Source: Psychrobacter faecalis
GTDB taxonomy: Bacteria; Pseudomonadota; Gammaproteobacteria; Pseudomonadales; Moraxellaceae
NCBI RefSeq assembly: GCF_016107575.1
Contig: NZ_JABAST010000014.1
Coordinates: forward strand, 1-64,000
Direction of reading: 5' to 3'
DNA: 64,000 nt
A program made the translations under genes and the position numbers. Position 1 is the stretch's first letter; every line of letters begins with the position of its first letter. Below are positions 8,073 to 18,008 of this stretch, in pieces. The notes below the pieces were generated by a model. It worked only from the letters and a program-made list of their open reading frames with translations, did no database searches and was not told the DNA's origin.

Positions 8073-8159
8073 GGGCGGAACCTATATGAAATTTTCGGGA
8101 AAATAGAGAATGAGAAAATGGTTAAATAAGAAATAGAGACAGTATATAACTACCTAGCC

Positions 8160-8204
8160 AAAAAGCAAAAATAGCATTTACCGTGATTGACGATAAATGC
8201 TATT
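8160..8204 (-). terminator. Terminator between accD and folC
   Basis: 11-bp stem AATAGCATTTA / TAAATGCTATT with a 13-nt loop. On the minus strand it is followed by TTTTGCTTTTT. It suggests that accD and folC are at least partly separate transcription units. Confidence 0.7.
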
Positions 8205-8253
8205 AAGTCATAACGATCTCGATTGTCTGTTTACTAAACCAGCTCAGCACATG

Positions 8254-9216
8254 TTAAGCATCAACATTCGGTACGCGGCATAACTTTGCCAGCAGACGAT
8301 AAATGGTATCAATCAATTGATGACGATGTACCACTTCATCAACCACCCCGTGCTCTAATAAGAACTCGGCACGCTGGAACGGCTCTTCTAGCGTCTCACG
8401 CACCGTTTGTTCAATCACGCGCTTACCAGCAAAGCCAATCATGGCTTTTGGTTCTGCCAAATGAATATCGCCAAGCATAGCAAGCGATGCCGTCACCCCG
8501 CCATAAACAGGGTTGGTCAATACTACAATATATGGCACGCCAGCTAAGCGCAAACGCTCAATCGCCGCTGCCGTACGAGCCATTTGCATCAAGGATAGCA
8601 GACCCTCTTGCATACGCGCACCGCCAGAGGCCGCAAAGCAGACTAAGGGTACTTTATCTTTAAGGGCTTTTTCAGCCGCTTCTACAAAACGGTCGCCGAC
8701 CACGGAGCCCATAGAGCCACCCATAAAACGGAAGTCAAAGGCACACGTCACGATATCAAGGTTGCGCAATTTACCATACATCACAATCATTGCTTCAGAC
8801 TCGCCGGTTTTGTCTTGTGCTTCGCTCATGCGCTGCGGATACGGCTTACTATCCACAAAGCTCAATGGGTCTTTGGCAGTGAATTGCTGTCCTAGCTCAC
8901 CCTCTACTTGGTCGAGTAGCCAGTTTAAGCGTTCACGAGCACTCATCGGTAAATGATGGTCACAATGCGGGCAGACATAGCAATTGAAAATCAGCGCCGT
9001 ATTGGTAATCATCGAATGACAGCTGCTACACTTGGTTGACGGTTCAGTTTCGACAGCCGTCAAAGGTGCGGTCAGTTGCTGTTTAATGCCCGGTATCGGG
9101 CGCTCAAACCATGATTGCCCAGCGGAACTGCCATTTTTTTCAGTCGTGCTTGTTTCAGTATTATTTGCAGTGGTCATATCAGGTTTTGTTATCGTATCAG
9201 TCATAATGTTCGCCAT
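8254..9216 (-). CDS. accD: Acetyl-CoA carboxylase carboxyltransferase, beta subunit
   Basis: About 320 aa from the ATG at 9216; a TTG two codons earlier and an ATG four codons later are alternatives, and none has a strong ribosome binding site. It forms the carboxyltransferase with AccA and transfers carboxyl from biotin to acetyl-CoA, the first step of fatty-acid synthesis. The N-terminal zinc ribbon is visible as C-x2-C-x15-C-x2-C (CSSCHSM...VCPHC). The crotonase-fold core follows: FRFMGGSMGSVVGD, AASGGARMQEG, NPVYGGVTAS and MIGFAGKRVIEQTV. The first about 45 residues are a Thr/Asn-rich extension (TITKPDMTTANNTETSTTEK) that family members usually lack or have shorter. Confidence 0.97.
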   Translation of the reverse strand: MANIMTDTITKPDMTTANNTETSTTEKNGSSAGQSWFERPIPGIKQQLTAPLTAVETEPSTKCSSCHSMITNTALIFNCYVCPHCDHHLPMSARERLNWLLDQVEGELGQQFTAKDPLSFVDSKPYPQRMSEAQDKTGESEAMIVMYGKLRNLDIVTCAFDFRFMGGSMGSVVGDRFVEAAEKALKDKVPLVCFAASGGARMQEGLLSLMQMARTAAAIERLRLAGVPYIVVLTNPVYGGVTASLAMLGDIHLAEPKAMIGFAGKRVIEQTVRETLEEPFQRAEFLLEHGVVDEVVHRHQLIDTIYRLLAKLCRVPNVDA

Positions 9217-9376
9217 TATCAAAGGCTTATCGACAAGTTGGCCAGGTTGGTTTCATTGGCTTAGTCTCTTGTCCCTAAGAAGTCCGTTTATAAGAATCAA
9301 TTTAAAAGTCACATAGCCTTAAACATCAGCAGTTATAAAGCACGCTTATGCGCAACTGTAACAATCTATATGGGAT

Positions 9377-9400
9377 GTTAGTTTACACACGTAAACTAAC
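9377..9400. promoter_or_regulatory. Perfect inverted repeat between trpA and accD
   Basis: GTTAGTTTAC / GTAAACTAAC, 10 bp each around ACAC. There is no T tract on the minus strand, the direction of trpA, so an operator or RNA hairpin in the accD upstream region is as likely as a terminator. Confidence 0.4.
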
Positions 9401-9502
9401 TTTAGCAAAGTCATTTGCCTGTGTCTTTATAAACATTGTTATAAAAATTGCGCTGACCTTCTAAGCCTTTCAAATTTAGATACCAATAAACTCGATATAA
9501 TA

Positions 9503-10327
9503 TTAGGCGGTTAAACTATCAAGTGCGCCGCGTAACTCGTCCATTTTTGCCATAATTTTTTGCTGAGCAGCTGCAACCGCAGTCGCATCTTTAGCATCGA
9601 TAACAGCAAAGTTTTGCACCAGCGCACTACCGACGATAATACCATCGGCGTGCTGACCGATCGCTTTGGCAGAGGCCGCATCACGAATACCAAAGCCCAC
9701 ACATACTGGCAAATCGGTCTCGGCTTTAATCGCTTGCACTTGGGTAGCCACATCATCGGTATCGAGCGTCGCCGAACCGGTCACGCCTTTTAATGACACA
9801 TAGTAAATATAACCACCGCAATGGGTCAGAACTTGCTCGCGACGCTCAGGCAAAGTCGTTGGCGATAATAAGAAAATTTCATTCATCGCATGCTCAGTCA
9901 AATGCTGCGTGAAGCTGCCCGCCTCAGCTGGTGGCAAATCAACCATCAAAATCCCATCGACGCCTGATTGCTCGCATAAAGCGACAAAATTGTCATAACC
10001 GATGATTTCCACGGGATTCAGATAACCCATTAAGATAATCGGCGTCTGCGTATCTTGTTTGCGGAATTCTGCCACCATGTTTAGTGCATCACGCGTACTA
10101 GTACCGGCTGCTAACGCACGCTCACCAGCTGATGCAACAGTTGGGCCATCGGCCATTGGATCAGAAAACGGCAAGCCGACTTCAATCATATCTGCGCCGT
10201 GCTTAACCAAGTCATGTAGTAAGCCAACAAAGTTAGCAGGGGTTGGATCGCCTGCCATTACATAAGGAATCAGGGATTTTTTATTTTGGGCTTTTAAGGT
10301 TTCAAAGGTGCTTTCAATTCGGGTCAT
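9503..10327 (-). CDS. trpA: Tryptophan synthase alpha chain
   Basis: 274 aa, normal length. It converts indole-3-glycerol phosphate to indole and glyceraldehyde-3-phosphate, channelled to TrpB. TIM-barrel motifs: IPYVMAGDPTPANF, DMIEVGLPFSDPMADGP with the catalytic Glu (in IEVGLPFSDP), a second catalytic Asp in GVDGILMVDLPP, and phosphate-binding loops VCVGFGIRDA and DGIIVGSALV. It is the third gene of the trpF-trpB-trpA set, 111 nt after trpB. Start ATG with an AGAGAA ribosome binding site. Confidence 0.97.
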   Translation of the reverse strand: MTRIESTFETLKAQNKKSLIPYVMAGDPTPANFVGLLHDLVKHGADMIEVGLPFSDPMADGPTVASAGERALAAGTSTRDALNMVAEFRKQDTQTPIILMGYLNPVEIIGYDNFVALCEQSGVDGILMVDLPPAEAGSFTQHLTEHAMNEIFLLSPTTLPERREQVLTHCGGYIYYVSLKGVTGSATLDTDDVATQVQAIKAETDLPVCVGFGIRDAASAKAIGQHADGIIVGSALVQNFAVIDAKDATAVAAAQQKIMAKMDELRGALDSLTA

Positions 10328-10438
10328 AGTGTTCTCTACAATTAATTCAAACTGGCTATATTGGCTCTATATATATTAAAAAGAGCCAATCAATTTATTT
10401 TATAAAAGTGGATTTATAGGGTGCAGTACAATACGTGG

Positions 10439-11713
10439 CTACAACTCAATACCTTCCGCTTTCATTACCGAATGCAAATCCTTATCACCGCGACCTGACA
10501 TATTAACGATAATGCTTTGCTCAGGCGTCATGGTTTTAGCCAGCTTCAGCGCATAGGCGACCGCATGAGCAGATTCAAGCGCAGGGATAATCCCTTCTTT
10601 ACGCGTCACTTCATGAAAACCCTCCAATGACTCTTTATCGGTACAGCCAACATATTCGACGCGTTTCATGTCTTTTAAGAAGCTGTGCTCAGGGCCAACG
10701 CCCGGATAATCAAGTCCCGCTGAGATAGAATGCGTCTCTTGGATTTGGCCTTCATCATCTGCCATTAGATAAGTACGATTGCCATGCAATACGCCGATAC
10801 GACCAGCGGCCAATGGCGCTGAATGACGACCGGTCTCAATGCCGTCACCTGTCGCTTCGACACCATACATTTTAACTTCAGTATCGTTTAGGAAATCAAA
10901 GAATAGACCAATCGCGTTTGAGCCACCACCAACACAGGCAACCAACGCATCAGGCAATTTACCGGTTTTTTCTAAATGTTGAATACGCGCTTCTTTACCG
11001 ATAATCGCTTGGAAATCACGTACCAGTAGCGGATAAGGGTGCGGCCCTGCAACCGTGCCAATAATATAATAGGTCGTATCAACGTTAGTCACCCAGTCGC
11101 GCATGGCCTCGTTCATGGCGTCTTTCAGCGTCCGCGAACCTGAAGTCACTGGCACCACTGTCGCACCAAGCAAACGCATACGATAGACGTTCATCTTTTG
11201 GCGCTCGACATCATCGGCACCCATATAAACGATACACTCTAACCCTAGGCGCGCAGCAATCGTTGCCGTCGCAACGCCATGTTGTCCCGCCCCAGTTTCG
11301 GCGATGATACGCTTTTTACCGCACATTTTGGCAAGTAGCGCCTGCCCGATGGTGTTATTTACCTTATGCGCGCCCGTATGATTTAAGTCTTCGCGTTTAA
11401 AATAAATCTGCGCGCCACCAATCTCATTACTCAAGCGCTTGGCATGATAAAGCGGGGTTGGACGACCGACATAATTGACCAAATCGTTATGATACTCTTC
11501 CCAAAACGCCGGATCGGCTTTTACTTTGGTATATAAGGTTTCAAGCTCTTCAAGCGCTGCCATCAGGGTTTCAGACACAAAACGACCGCCATGCACACCG
11601 AAATGTCCGCGCGCATCAGGATATTGGTTAAAGTCTTGTACGTTTTCTGGATTGGTAAAGGTATTGATAGCTTTAGCAGTAGCAGATACATCTTTGTTTG
11701 CGACATGACTCAT
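10439..11713 (-). CDS. trpB: Tryptophan synthase beta chain
   Basis: 424 aa, about 25 residues longer than typical because of an N-terminal extension ([20 protein letters not shown]). A PLP enzyme that condenses indole with serine. The PLP lysine lies in [15 protein letters not shown]; other motifs are [13 protein letters not shown], the phosphate-binding loop [30 protein letters not shown], and a C-terminal [10 protein letters not shown]. It lies between trpF (upstream, 99 nt) and trpA. The ATG at 11713 has TAGGA upstream. The arrangement without trpDCE is normal for the group, in which those genes lie elsewhere. Confidence 0.98.
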   Translation of the reverse strand: MSHVANKDVSATAKAINTFTNPENVQDFNQYPDARGHFGVHGGRFVSETLMAALEELETLYTKVKADPAFWEEYHNDLVNYVGRPTPLYHAKRLSNEIGGAQIYFKREDLNHTGAHKVNNTIGQALLAKMCGKKRIIAETGAGQHGVATATIAARLGLECIVYMGADDVERQKMNVYRMRLLGATVVPVTSGSRTLKDAMNEAMRDWVTNVDTTYYIIGTVAGPHPYPLLVRDFQAIIGKEARIQHLEKTGKLPDALVACVGGGSNAIGLFFDFLNDTEVKMYGVEATGDGIETGRHSAPLAAGRIGVLHGNRTYLMADDEGQIQETHSISAGLDYPGVGPEHSFLKDMKRVEYVGCTDKESLEGFHEVTRKEGIIPALESAHAVAYALKLAKTMTPEQSIIVNMSGRGDKDLHSVMKAEGIEL

Positions 11714-11812
11714 GATAATTCCTACTATAATAAGTGGTATTTTTTAGAATAAATAAAGGGAAAGATTTTAGGTAATGAGCTATTTAATAAATATAAATCC
11801 ACCGTTAAAAAG

Positions 11813-12496
11813 CTAATTACTGTTATTCGAAGGTTCGCTCGGCGTCTCGTTTTGCCATCGGTCGCGTTTAACTGCTTTCATAAAGGCACGCATTTTGGCA
11901 GCGTCTTTTTTACCTTTGCCCGACTCAATACCGCCACTGACATCGACGGCATAAATCGGCAGCTCTAAAGTAGCAGCGACATTGTCGGCATCAAGCCCGC
12001 CCGCTAAAATAATAGGCAGCGAGCTGTCTTGCGGTAGCAAACTCCAGTCAAAACGTGCACCTGTGCCGCCATACTTATGAGGATGGTAAGCATCGAGCAA
12101 AATACTGTTCGCGCCAGCAACAGCAAACTCATCAATTTGAGCGCTTACGCCAGCAGTGGTGTGCTGCTCGGTATTAATACGTAAGGCTTTTATCCAGCGT
12201 TTATTGACCGCGCTTGCCAGCTGCTGACACTGTTCGGGCGTTTCATCACCGTGAAATTGAATGATATCAAAAGGGACATGGTTTGCCAGTTCAATAAGTT
12301 CTGCTCGCGGCATATTGACCACCAAGGCCACGACACTTATAAAAGCGGGCAAAGAAGCACTTAGCAATTGCGCCTGCTCAATAGTAACAGCGCGCGGACT
12401 TGGTGGATAAAACACCAAGCCGACGGCATCGACACCCAACTGAGCAGCCATTTTAATATCACTAGGCTGGGTAAAACCACAAAACTTCACCTGCAT
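11813..12496 (-). CDS. trpF: Phosphoribosylanthranilate isomerase
   Basis: 227 aa. It performs the Amadori rearrangement of phosphoribosylanthranilate to CdRP in tryptophan synthesis. Motifs: VKFCGFTQPSDI with the catalytic Cys, AVGLVFYPPSPRAVT, IQFHGDETPEQC, LLDAYHPHKYGGTGARFDW with the catalytic Asp, and PIILAGGLDADNV...VDVSGGIESGKGKKDAAK. The typical signature is KICG; here the residue after Cys is Gly, with Phe following (CGF). The C-terminal tail (about 15 aa, KRDRWQNETPSEPSNNSN) is longer than usual. It is the first gene of the trpFBA unit and is divergent from the photolyase gene. Confidence 0.97.
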   Translation of the reverse strand: MQVKFCGFTQPSDIKMAAQLGVDAVGLVFYPPSPRAVTIEQAQLLSASLPAFISVVALVVNMPRAELIELANHVPFDIIQFHGDETPEQCQQLASAVNKRWIKALRINTEQHTTAGVSAQIDEFAVAGANSILLDAYHPHKYGGTGARFDWSLLPQDSSLPIILAGGLDADNVAATLELPIYAVDVSGGIESGKGKKDAAKMRAFMKAVKRDRWQNETPSEPSNNSN

Positions 12497-12721
12497 AATG
12501 TGACCTTAGATATAACATAAAATAGACATGACACTAAATATAACGTTGATAGATTGGCTCGAATACATAGATGACGATAAATATTGATTGCCAACGCTAA
12601 AAAGCAAATATGATGATTTGTTAATTGAATGGCAAATCCATTGCATCCAAAAACTTATCCTAGCATACTTTTATTCACAGTTTTGTTTATGATTGCGATT
12701 GATTAATATAGGAAAGGTAGA

Positions 12722-14356
12722 ATGTCTAAAACGGTGGCGGCAACGTCTCAGCACATTGCTAGCAATAATACGACGAGTGCAAACCCCGCACATTATTTAA
12801 TGTGGTTTCGTCGTGACCTGCGAGTTCATGACAATACGGCATTGGCAGCGCTTTGTGAACGTGCAAATGAGGATAATGCGCGAGTCAGCGCTATTTTTTT
12901 TATGACGCCTGAACAATGGCATGCACATGATATGTCACTCACCCAGCTCGATCATATCGCCCGCACCTTGCCACTCTTAGCAACCTCTTTGCAAAAACGC
13001 TTAAATATCAACTTAACCGTCCAGCTCTGTGCCAGCTTTTCTGACTGTGTTGAGACGCTAAGCACGTTGTGTGAGGTAAATGATATCAGTGTTGTCATGG
13101 CAAATCATGAGTACGAAGGTAATGAGATTGACCGCGACCAAGAACTAACCAAACAACTTGCTAAATCCGATATCGAATTTATCCGCTGGCACGACCAGTG
13201 CATCTTGCCACCAAAAACCATTACCACCAATGACGATAGCATGTATCAGGTCTTTACCCCATTTTATAACAAATGGCAGCACACTTTAGATGTTAGCAGC
13301 TTACAAATGCACCAAGCCATGGCGGTAAATAATCAGTCAAAAACCGCCCTAAAAACTGCAAAAGATAGCGCTCATACTGTTAAAGACATAGAACAACTCA
13401 GTAAAAAAGCCGTCGAAGATTATCAGAAACAGTTAGAGACTGCTGTAGAGTATCAGCACATTGATTTTGGTGCTCAGCTTGAGCACGCTAGGATGGCTTA
13501 TCCAGCGGGTGTAGATGCTGCTTGCAAGCGTTTAAAGGATTTCATCGCTGATGATATCGATAACTATGACATCAGCCGCGATGTGCCAAATTTGCAAGCG
13601 ACCAGCCAGCTATCAGCTTACCTCACTATTGGCGCAATAAGCCCAAGACTTTGCTATCTGCAAGCCACAAAATCATTAGAGAGATTACAGGGTAATGATA
13701 GCGACAACTTTAGCAGCTCTGATAACAACGATATTAATCGCTGGATAAGTGAGCTGGCGTGGCGTGACTTTTATCGTCATGTTTTAGATGATAAGCCCGG
13801 GCTGATTCGCCATAAAGCTTATAAAGAAGAAACCGATAACAAGATTCACTGGTCATATAATCAGGATGATTTTAAGGCATGGTGTACAGGTAAGACAGGC
13901 GTGCCATTGGTCGATGCGGCCATGCACTGTCTCAATGCGACCGGATTTATGCACAATCGCTTGCGGATGGTGACGGCGATGTTTTTTACCAAGGACTTAC
14001 TGATTGACTGGCGCTTAGGTGAGCGCTATTTTATGAAGCAGCTAATAGACGGTGATTTTGCGTCCAATAATGGCGGCTGGCAATGGAGCGCGTCGACAGG
14101 CACAGACTCCGCACCTTACTTCCGTATTATGAACCCTTTTAGCCAAGCTAAGAGTCATGATGCTGATGCATTATTTATTAAGACTTGGCTGCCAGAATTA
14201 AAAGACGTGCCGAGCAGTATTTTGCATAGTGAAGATAAAATGCGTAAAGCGCTCACAAAGGGCGGTCAGTTTGCTGATACTGCTTATCCTGTGCCGATGG
14301 TTGAGCATAAGGCAGCACGACAACTGGCGATTGCTGAATTTAAAAAACAACGCTGA
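12722..14356 (+). CDS. phrB: Deoxyribodipyrimidine photolyase (class I CPD photolyase)
   Basis: 544 aa, longer than E. coli PhrB (472) because of low-complexity linkers around 200-235 and 320-335 (NDSDNFSSSDNNDIN). It repairs cyclobutane pyrimidine dimers with light, using FADH- and an antenna. The N-terminal alpha/beta domain starts MWFRRDLRVHDNTAL. The C-terminal FAD domain shows the ISELAWRDFYRHVL block, VPLVDAAMHCLNATGFMHNR, RLRMVTAMFFTKDLLIDWR, and the FAD/lesion-binding signature DGDFASNNGGWQWSASTGTD. Start ATG with AGGAAAGG upstream. It stands alone and divergent from trpF. Confidence 0.96.
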   Translation: MSKTVAATSQHIASNNTTSANPAHYLMWFRRDLRVHDNTALAALCERANEDNARVSAIFFMTPEQWHAHDMSLTQLDHIARTLPLLATSLQKRLNINLTVQLCASFSDCVETLSTLCEVNDISVVMANHEYEGNEIDRDQELTKQLAKSDIEFIRWHDQCILPPKTITTNDDSMYQVFTPFYNKWQHTLDVSSLQMHQAMAVNNQSKTALKTAKDSAHTVKDIEQLSKKAVEDYQKQLETAVEYQHIDFGAQLEHARMAYPAGVDAACKRLKDFIADDIDNYDISRDVPNLQATSQLSAYLTIGAISPRLCYLQATKSLERLQGNDSDNFSSSDNNDINRWISELAWRDFYRHVLDDKPGLIRHKAYKEETDNKIHWSYNQDDFKAWCTGKTGVPLVDAAMHCLNATGFMHNRLRMVTAMFFTKDLLIDWRLGERYFMKQLIDGDFASNNGGWQWSASTGTDSAPYFRIMNPFSQAKSHDADALFIKTWLPELKDVPSSILHSEDKMRKALTKGGQFADTAYPVPMVEHKAARQLAIAEFKKQR

Positions 14357-14374
14357 CATTTTTAGTAAAAAGCG

Positions 14375-14623
14375 CTAGTTTTCTACTTGAGCTACCTCTT
14401 GTGGCACACTGCCAGTTTGCACCAAACTGCTTTGTGCTGCACTATCGATATCGATAGTTGGCTTTACTATTCGTGTCTGAATGGTATAAATAGCATACGC
14501 AAGACAAGTAAAGCTTATGATGAGCAGCACCCACGTCGCAAAAGGTAGCGATTCTTTTGCTTTAGGCTGCTTGATTAATTCGTGTTTCTCATGAACGGAG
14601 GGCTGATTATTGGAAGTTGTCAT
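14375..14623 (-). CDS. Small single-span membrane protein, possible partial paralogue of the DUF4230 gene
   Basis: 82 aa from the ATG at 14623, which has AGAGG 8 nt upstream; a GTG three codons earlier overlaps that site. It has a charged N-terminus, one membrane span (FATWVLLIISFTCLAYAIYT) and a short Ser/Gln-rich outer tail. The segment PKAKESLP + span + AIYTIQ resembles PQAKKPIS + span + AIYSAQ of the DUF4230 gene immediately upstream, so it could be a duplicated N-terminal fragment. No known family recognised. It probably forms an operon with the DUF4230 gene, with a 163-nt gap. Confidence 0.55.
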   Translation of the reverse strand: MTTSNNQPSVHEKHELIKQPKAKESLPFATWVLLIISFTCLAYAIYTIQTRIVKPTIDIDSAAQSSLVQTGSVPQEVAQVEN

Positions 14624-14786
14624 AGATGCCACCTCTTATATCATATAAGCTTATTTCAACGACAGCATTTATAAGGCTGTCGTTAATGATAAATAAGTCC
14701 TGCTATATAATATAGTAACCCTATTACCAATAAATTCAAGCAACATCTGTTAAGTGGCGTAGTGGTTCGTTAAACCATTTTAAGTA

Positions 14787-15527
14787 TTAAGCCGTTGGCA
14801 TTTGACACGCGCCTGCGCCCTGCGTGGTTACCGTTACGACAGCACCGGTCAATGAAAACAACTGCTGCAATTGGGTTTGCGCATTTTCTAATGCTAAATT
14901 CATCACATCACCGCGGCAAGCACGCTCAAGCACTTCTTTTTTCGCCATACTTTGCGCTTGTTGCAAGATCTTTGGATCGACCTGCATCATACCAAAAGCG
15001 CCCGTTTGCCAATCATAGATTTCGATATCGTCTAAATAAACAGAAAATATTTCTGACGGCGGCAAGGTGATATTGATTTGCGGCATCATTGAGACAGGCG
15101 TATTAGCATCAGCTTCCTGCAGCTGTTCAACATCAATCTCTGGCTGCACCACCTGTACCATCTCTGGCGTTAACGCACTCAAATCAATCCCTGCTTCTAC
15201 GCGCCCGCGTGCAATAAACAAACCCTTTTGCTCATCTTGCCACAGCTTCATCCAACTGCCTGGTTTTTGGCTAGTGATAACGGTATCGACACTAAACGCC
15301 ACCGTCTCCAAACGATTTAATTTTTGAATTTGCATCACCACCCCTTCACGGGTAATGGTTTCTATCGGTTCTTCTTTGCTGAGGTTTTGCGCGCTGTATA
15401 TCGCAAAAGCGAGCGCGGCAAGACCGATAAGCAATACCAGCCACGATAGCATGGAGATGGGTTTTTTCGCTTGCGGGTGCTTGTCATTATTATTAGCCGC
15501 GGGAGAGTGATTATCAGGGTTGACCAT
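14787..15527 (-). CDS. DUF4230 domain-containing membrane protein
   Basis: 246 aa. A cytoplasmic Asn/Lys-rich N-terminus is followed by a membrane span at about 28-47 (LSWLVLLIGLAALAFAIYSA) and a long extracytoplasmic domain. The domain has the DUF4230 pattern: IQKLNRLETVAFSVDTVI, a conserved GLFIARGRVEAGIDLSAL block, INITLPPSEIFSVYLDD, and a C-terminal helix with repeated Ala/Gln ending in LFSLTGAVVTVTTQ. Function unknown; the family is found in envelope proteins. Start ATG with GAGGTAG upstream. Confidence 0.8.
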   Translation of the reverse strand: MVNPDNHSPAANNNDKHPQAKKPISMLSWLVLLIGLAALAFAIYSAQNLSKEEPIETITREGVVMQIQKLNRLETVAFSVDTVITSQKPGSWMKLWQDEQKGLFIARGRVEAGIDLSALTPEMVQVVQPEIDVEQLQEADANTPVSMMPQINITLPPSEIFSVYLDDIEIYDWQTGAFGMMQVDPKILQQAQSMAKKEVLERACRGDVMNLALENAQTQLQQLFSLTGAVVTVTTQGAGACQMPTA

Positions 15528-16188
15528 GTAAACTACCTCAAGGTTTTATATTAATTCTTATCAGCATAAAATTGCTAAATACCAAACCTTTAATGCTAGT
15601 TGTTTATAAGCATTTCAAGCAGTTACTACCATTCTTCTACATAATTAATGAGCTTGATGCCACTTTAAAAACTAGCTTTTGCTTCACTATTTATCCCTTT
15701 ATTCTTTTATGTCCAGAATCTATAAATCGTGCTGCTTTATCAGCTAACCAGAGTTTTATCTTTGAGTCTCCAAAATTGGTGGATTTTGAGTTTAAAAATC
15801 CGCTTATTTTTAGCATTGTTATTGAGTTTAGCCACTGTTTGGGATGAAACAACAAAAAGTCATTGCGTCTTAGGCGAACTTTACCTAACATAGTCAGATT
15901 GTATAAGCAAAATGTTGGCATGCACCCATTTTTCTGGCTTTTTTGCCAAAAATATGACGCTGTCGATATGGATGTATTCATACAAAAATAAAAGTTTCAC
16001 CCTTTTTGTAAGGCGTTTTATAAACGCACTTTCTAATAACGTGCTGCTTGTTGCAGTACTTTTTAGCTAGGCAGGTCCTAGACTATTACCAAGTGATAAA
16101 AGGTAAGCTTGCGTCGGCCACCAAAGCACACGCTAAATATCCTCCTATTTCTTATTTATTTTATCGTTGATAAGGTTCCGCTTTATTT
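15528..16188. other. 661-nt gap with one doubtful minus-strand ORF (15691-15981)
   Basis: The DUF4230 promoter, the proS promoter and about 300 nt of unexplained sequence lie here. A 96-codon ORF on the minus strand (15691-15981, starting MNTSISTASYFWQKSQ) is Lys/Asn/Phe-rich with no recognisable domain and no good ribosome binding site. Its style (CLYNLTMLGKVRLRRND...KAARFIDSGHKRIKG) is like translated dispersed repeats rather than a real protein. The + strand ORF opposite it is equally unconvincing. Confidence 0.45.
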
Positions 16189-17907
16189 ATGAAAGCCAGT
16201 CAATTTTTGTTTGCCACGCTAAAAGAAACGCCCAGCGACGCTGATATCGCCTCAAGCCAACTCATGGTAAGAGCAGGTCTTATTCGTAAAATCGCTTCTG
16301 GATTGTATATCTGGCTGCCGATGGGTTTACGCGTGTTGCAAAAAGTCGAACGCATCGTTCGCGAAGAGATGCAAAACGTCGGCGCTCAAGAAGTGCTAAT
16401 GCCAATGACCCAGCCTGCCGAGCTTTGGCAAACGACCGGGCGTTTTAATGACTATGGTCCTGAGCTGCTACGCTTTAAAGACCGTCATGACCGCGATTTT
16501 GTCTTGGGGCCGACGCACGAAGAAGTCATCACCAACCTTGCTCAAGGTGAGCTGCGCAGTTATAAGCAGTTGCCGATTACCTTTTTCCAAATCCAAGGTA
16601 AGTTCCGTGACGAGATTCGTCCACGTTTTGGCGTGATGCGTGCGCGTGAATTCACCATGAAAGACGCTTACTCGTTCCACGCTGACCAAGCGTCTTTGGC
16701 AAAGACTTACCATGAGATGTACGACGCTTATACGCGCATCTTTACCCGTTTGGGTTTAGATTTCCGTGCCGTGCAAGCGGATACCGGTTCTATTGGCGGT
16801 TTTGCGTCGCATGAGTTTCATGTGTTGGCAGACAGCGGTGAAGATGATATCGCTTTCTCTGACGTTTCTGATTATGCAGCCAACGTTGAGCTTGCCGAAT
16901 CGGTCAGCACCGCTGAGCGTCAGCCACCAAAAATGGAGCGCGAAGATGTTTTAACAGAAGACATGACCAGCTGTAAAATGGTTGCTGAGCATCTAGGCGT
17001 ACCGTTAGAAACCACGGTGAAAACCTTAATCGTCCACGGTCATACAGAGGACGGTGAGGCGCAATTAATCGCGATTGTCTTACGCGGTGACCATCAGCTA
17101 AATACCATTAAAGCTGAAAAAATCGAAGAAGCCAATGTACCGCTAACGATGGCTTCTGATGAAGAGCTTAAAGCCGCTGGTTTGCATAAAGGCTATATCG
17201 GCGTTGATTTGGATATGCCCGTATTCGTCGATCGCTCGGCAGCGTCTTTGTCAGATTTTGTCTCGGGCGCAAACGCAGTCAATAAACATACCATCGGTAT
17301 GAACTGGGCGCGTGATGCCAGCATTACCCGCGTCGTTGATGTGCGCAATGTACAAGAAGGCGACCCCTCTCCTGATGGTAAAGGCAGCCTAAAAATCAAG
17401 CGCGGCATCGAAGTGGGTCATATCTTCCAGTTGGGTGATAAATACTCGCAAGCGATGAATGCGACTGTCTCTGGTGAAGATGGCAAGCCTGTGACCATGA
17501 TGATGGGCTGCTACGGTATTGGCGTTAGTCGTATCATCGCGGCTGCTATCGAGCAGAACAACGATGAAAACGGCATCATGTGGCCACAAACGCCAAGCGT
17601 TGACGATTCAATTGCGCCGTTTGAAGTCGCTATCATTCCGATGAAGTCAAAAGAAGACACCGTCATGCAGACAGCGACCGCGCTGTATGAAGAGCTAAAA
17701 GCTCAAGGTGTTAACGTCTTGCTTGATGACCGTAACGAGCGCCCGGGCGTGAAGTTTGCCGACCTTGAATTGATTGGTATTCCGCATCGTATCGTGGTTT
17801 CAGACCGTAACTTGGCTGAAGGCAAATACGAATATGTCAATCGCCGCGAAACAGAAAAGCAAATGCTGAGCCGCGAAGAAGTGATGGCAAAAGTAAGCGG
17901 CAAATAG
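16189..17907 (+). CDS. proS: Prolyl-tRNA synthetase
   Basis: 572 aa, identical in length to the E. coli enzyme, so the bacterial long type with an editing insertion. It charges tRNA-Pro in the cytoplasm. Class II motif 1 lies near [19 protein letters not shown]. Motif 2 is seen in [21 protein letters not shown]. The INS editing domain spans about 225-400 (hydrolysis of Ala-tRNA-Pro). Motif 3, [17 protein letters not shown], lies at about residue 445, and the anticodon-binding domain ([21 protein letters not shown]) near the C-terminus. Start ATG at 16189; the ribosome binding site is weak (AAGGTT further upstream). It has its own strong terminator. Confidence 0.99.
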   Translation: MKASQFLFATLKETPSDADIASSQLMVRAGLIRKIASGLYIWLPMGLRVLQKVERIVREEMQNVGAQEVLMPMTQPAELWQTTGRFNDYGPELLRFKDRHDRDFVLGPTHEEVITNLAQGELRSYKQLPITFFQIQGKFRDEIRPRFGVMRAREFTMKDAYSFHADQASLAKTYHEMYDAYTRIFTRLGLDFRAVQADTGSIGGFASHEFHVLADSGEDDIAFSDVSDYAANVELAESVSTAERQPPKMEREDVLTEDMTSCKMVAEHLGVPLETTVKTLIVHGHTEDGEAQLIAIVLRGDHQLNTIKAEKIEEANVPLTMASDEELKAAGLHKGYIGVDLDMPVFVDRSAASLSDFVSGANAVNKHTIGMNWARDASITRVVDVRNVQEGDPSPDGKGSLKIKRGIEVGHIFQLGDKYSQAMNATVSGEDGKPVTMMMGCYGIGVSRIIAAAIEQNNDENGIMWPQTPSVDDSIAPFEVAIIPMKSKEDTVMQTATALYEELKAQGVNVLLDDRNERPGVKFADLELIGIPHRIVVSDRNLAEGKYEYVNRRETEKQMLSREEVMAKVSGK

Positions 17908-17930
17908 TTTTTAATAAAACTTGCTCAATA

Positions 17931-17966
17931 AAAAGCGCCTATCTGATTCAGATAGGCGCTTTTTTA
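17931..17966. terminator. Bidirectional terminator between proS and queF
   Basis: AAAAGCGCCTATCTGA / TCAGATAGGCGCTTTT with T tracts on both strands, between two convergent genes. Confidence 0.95.
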
Positions 17967-18008
17967 TCAGTTGAATGCTGCAAAACCAATTTAAATAAAA
18001 CCATTACC

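Noticed and set aside
15572-15847. 91-codon plus-strand ORF before proS
   Set aside because: No domain, no ribosome binding site, and it overlaps an equally doubtful ORF on the other strand.
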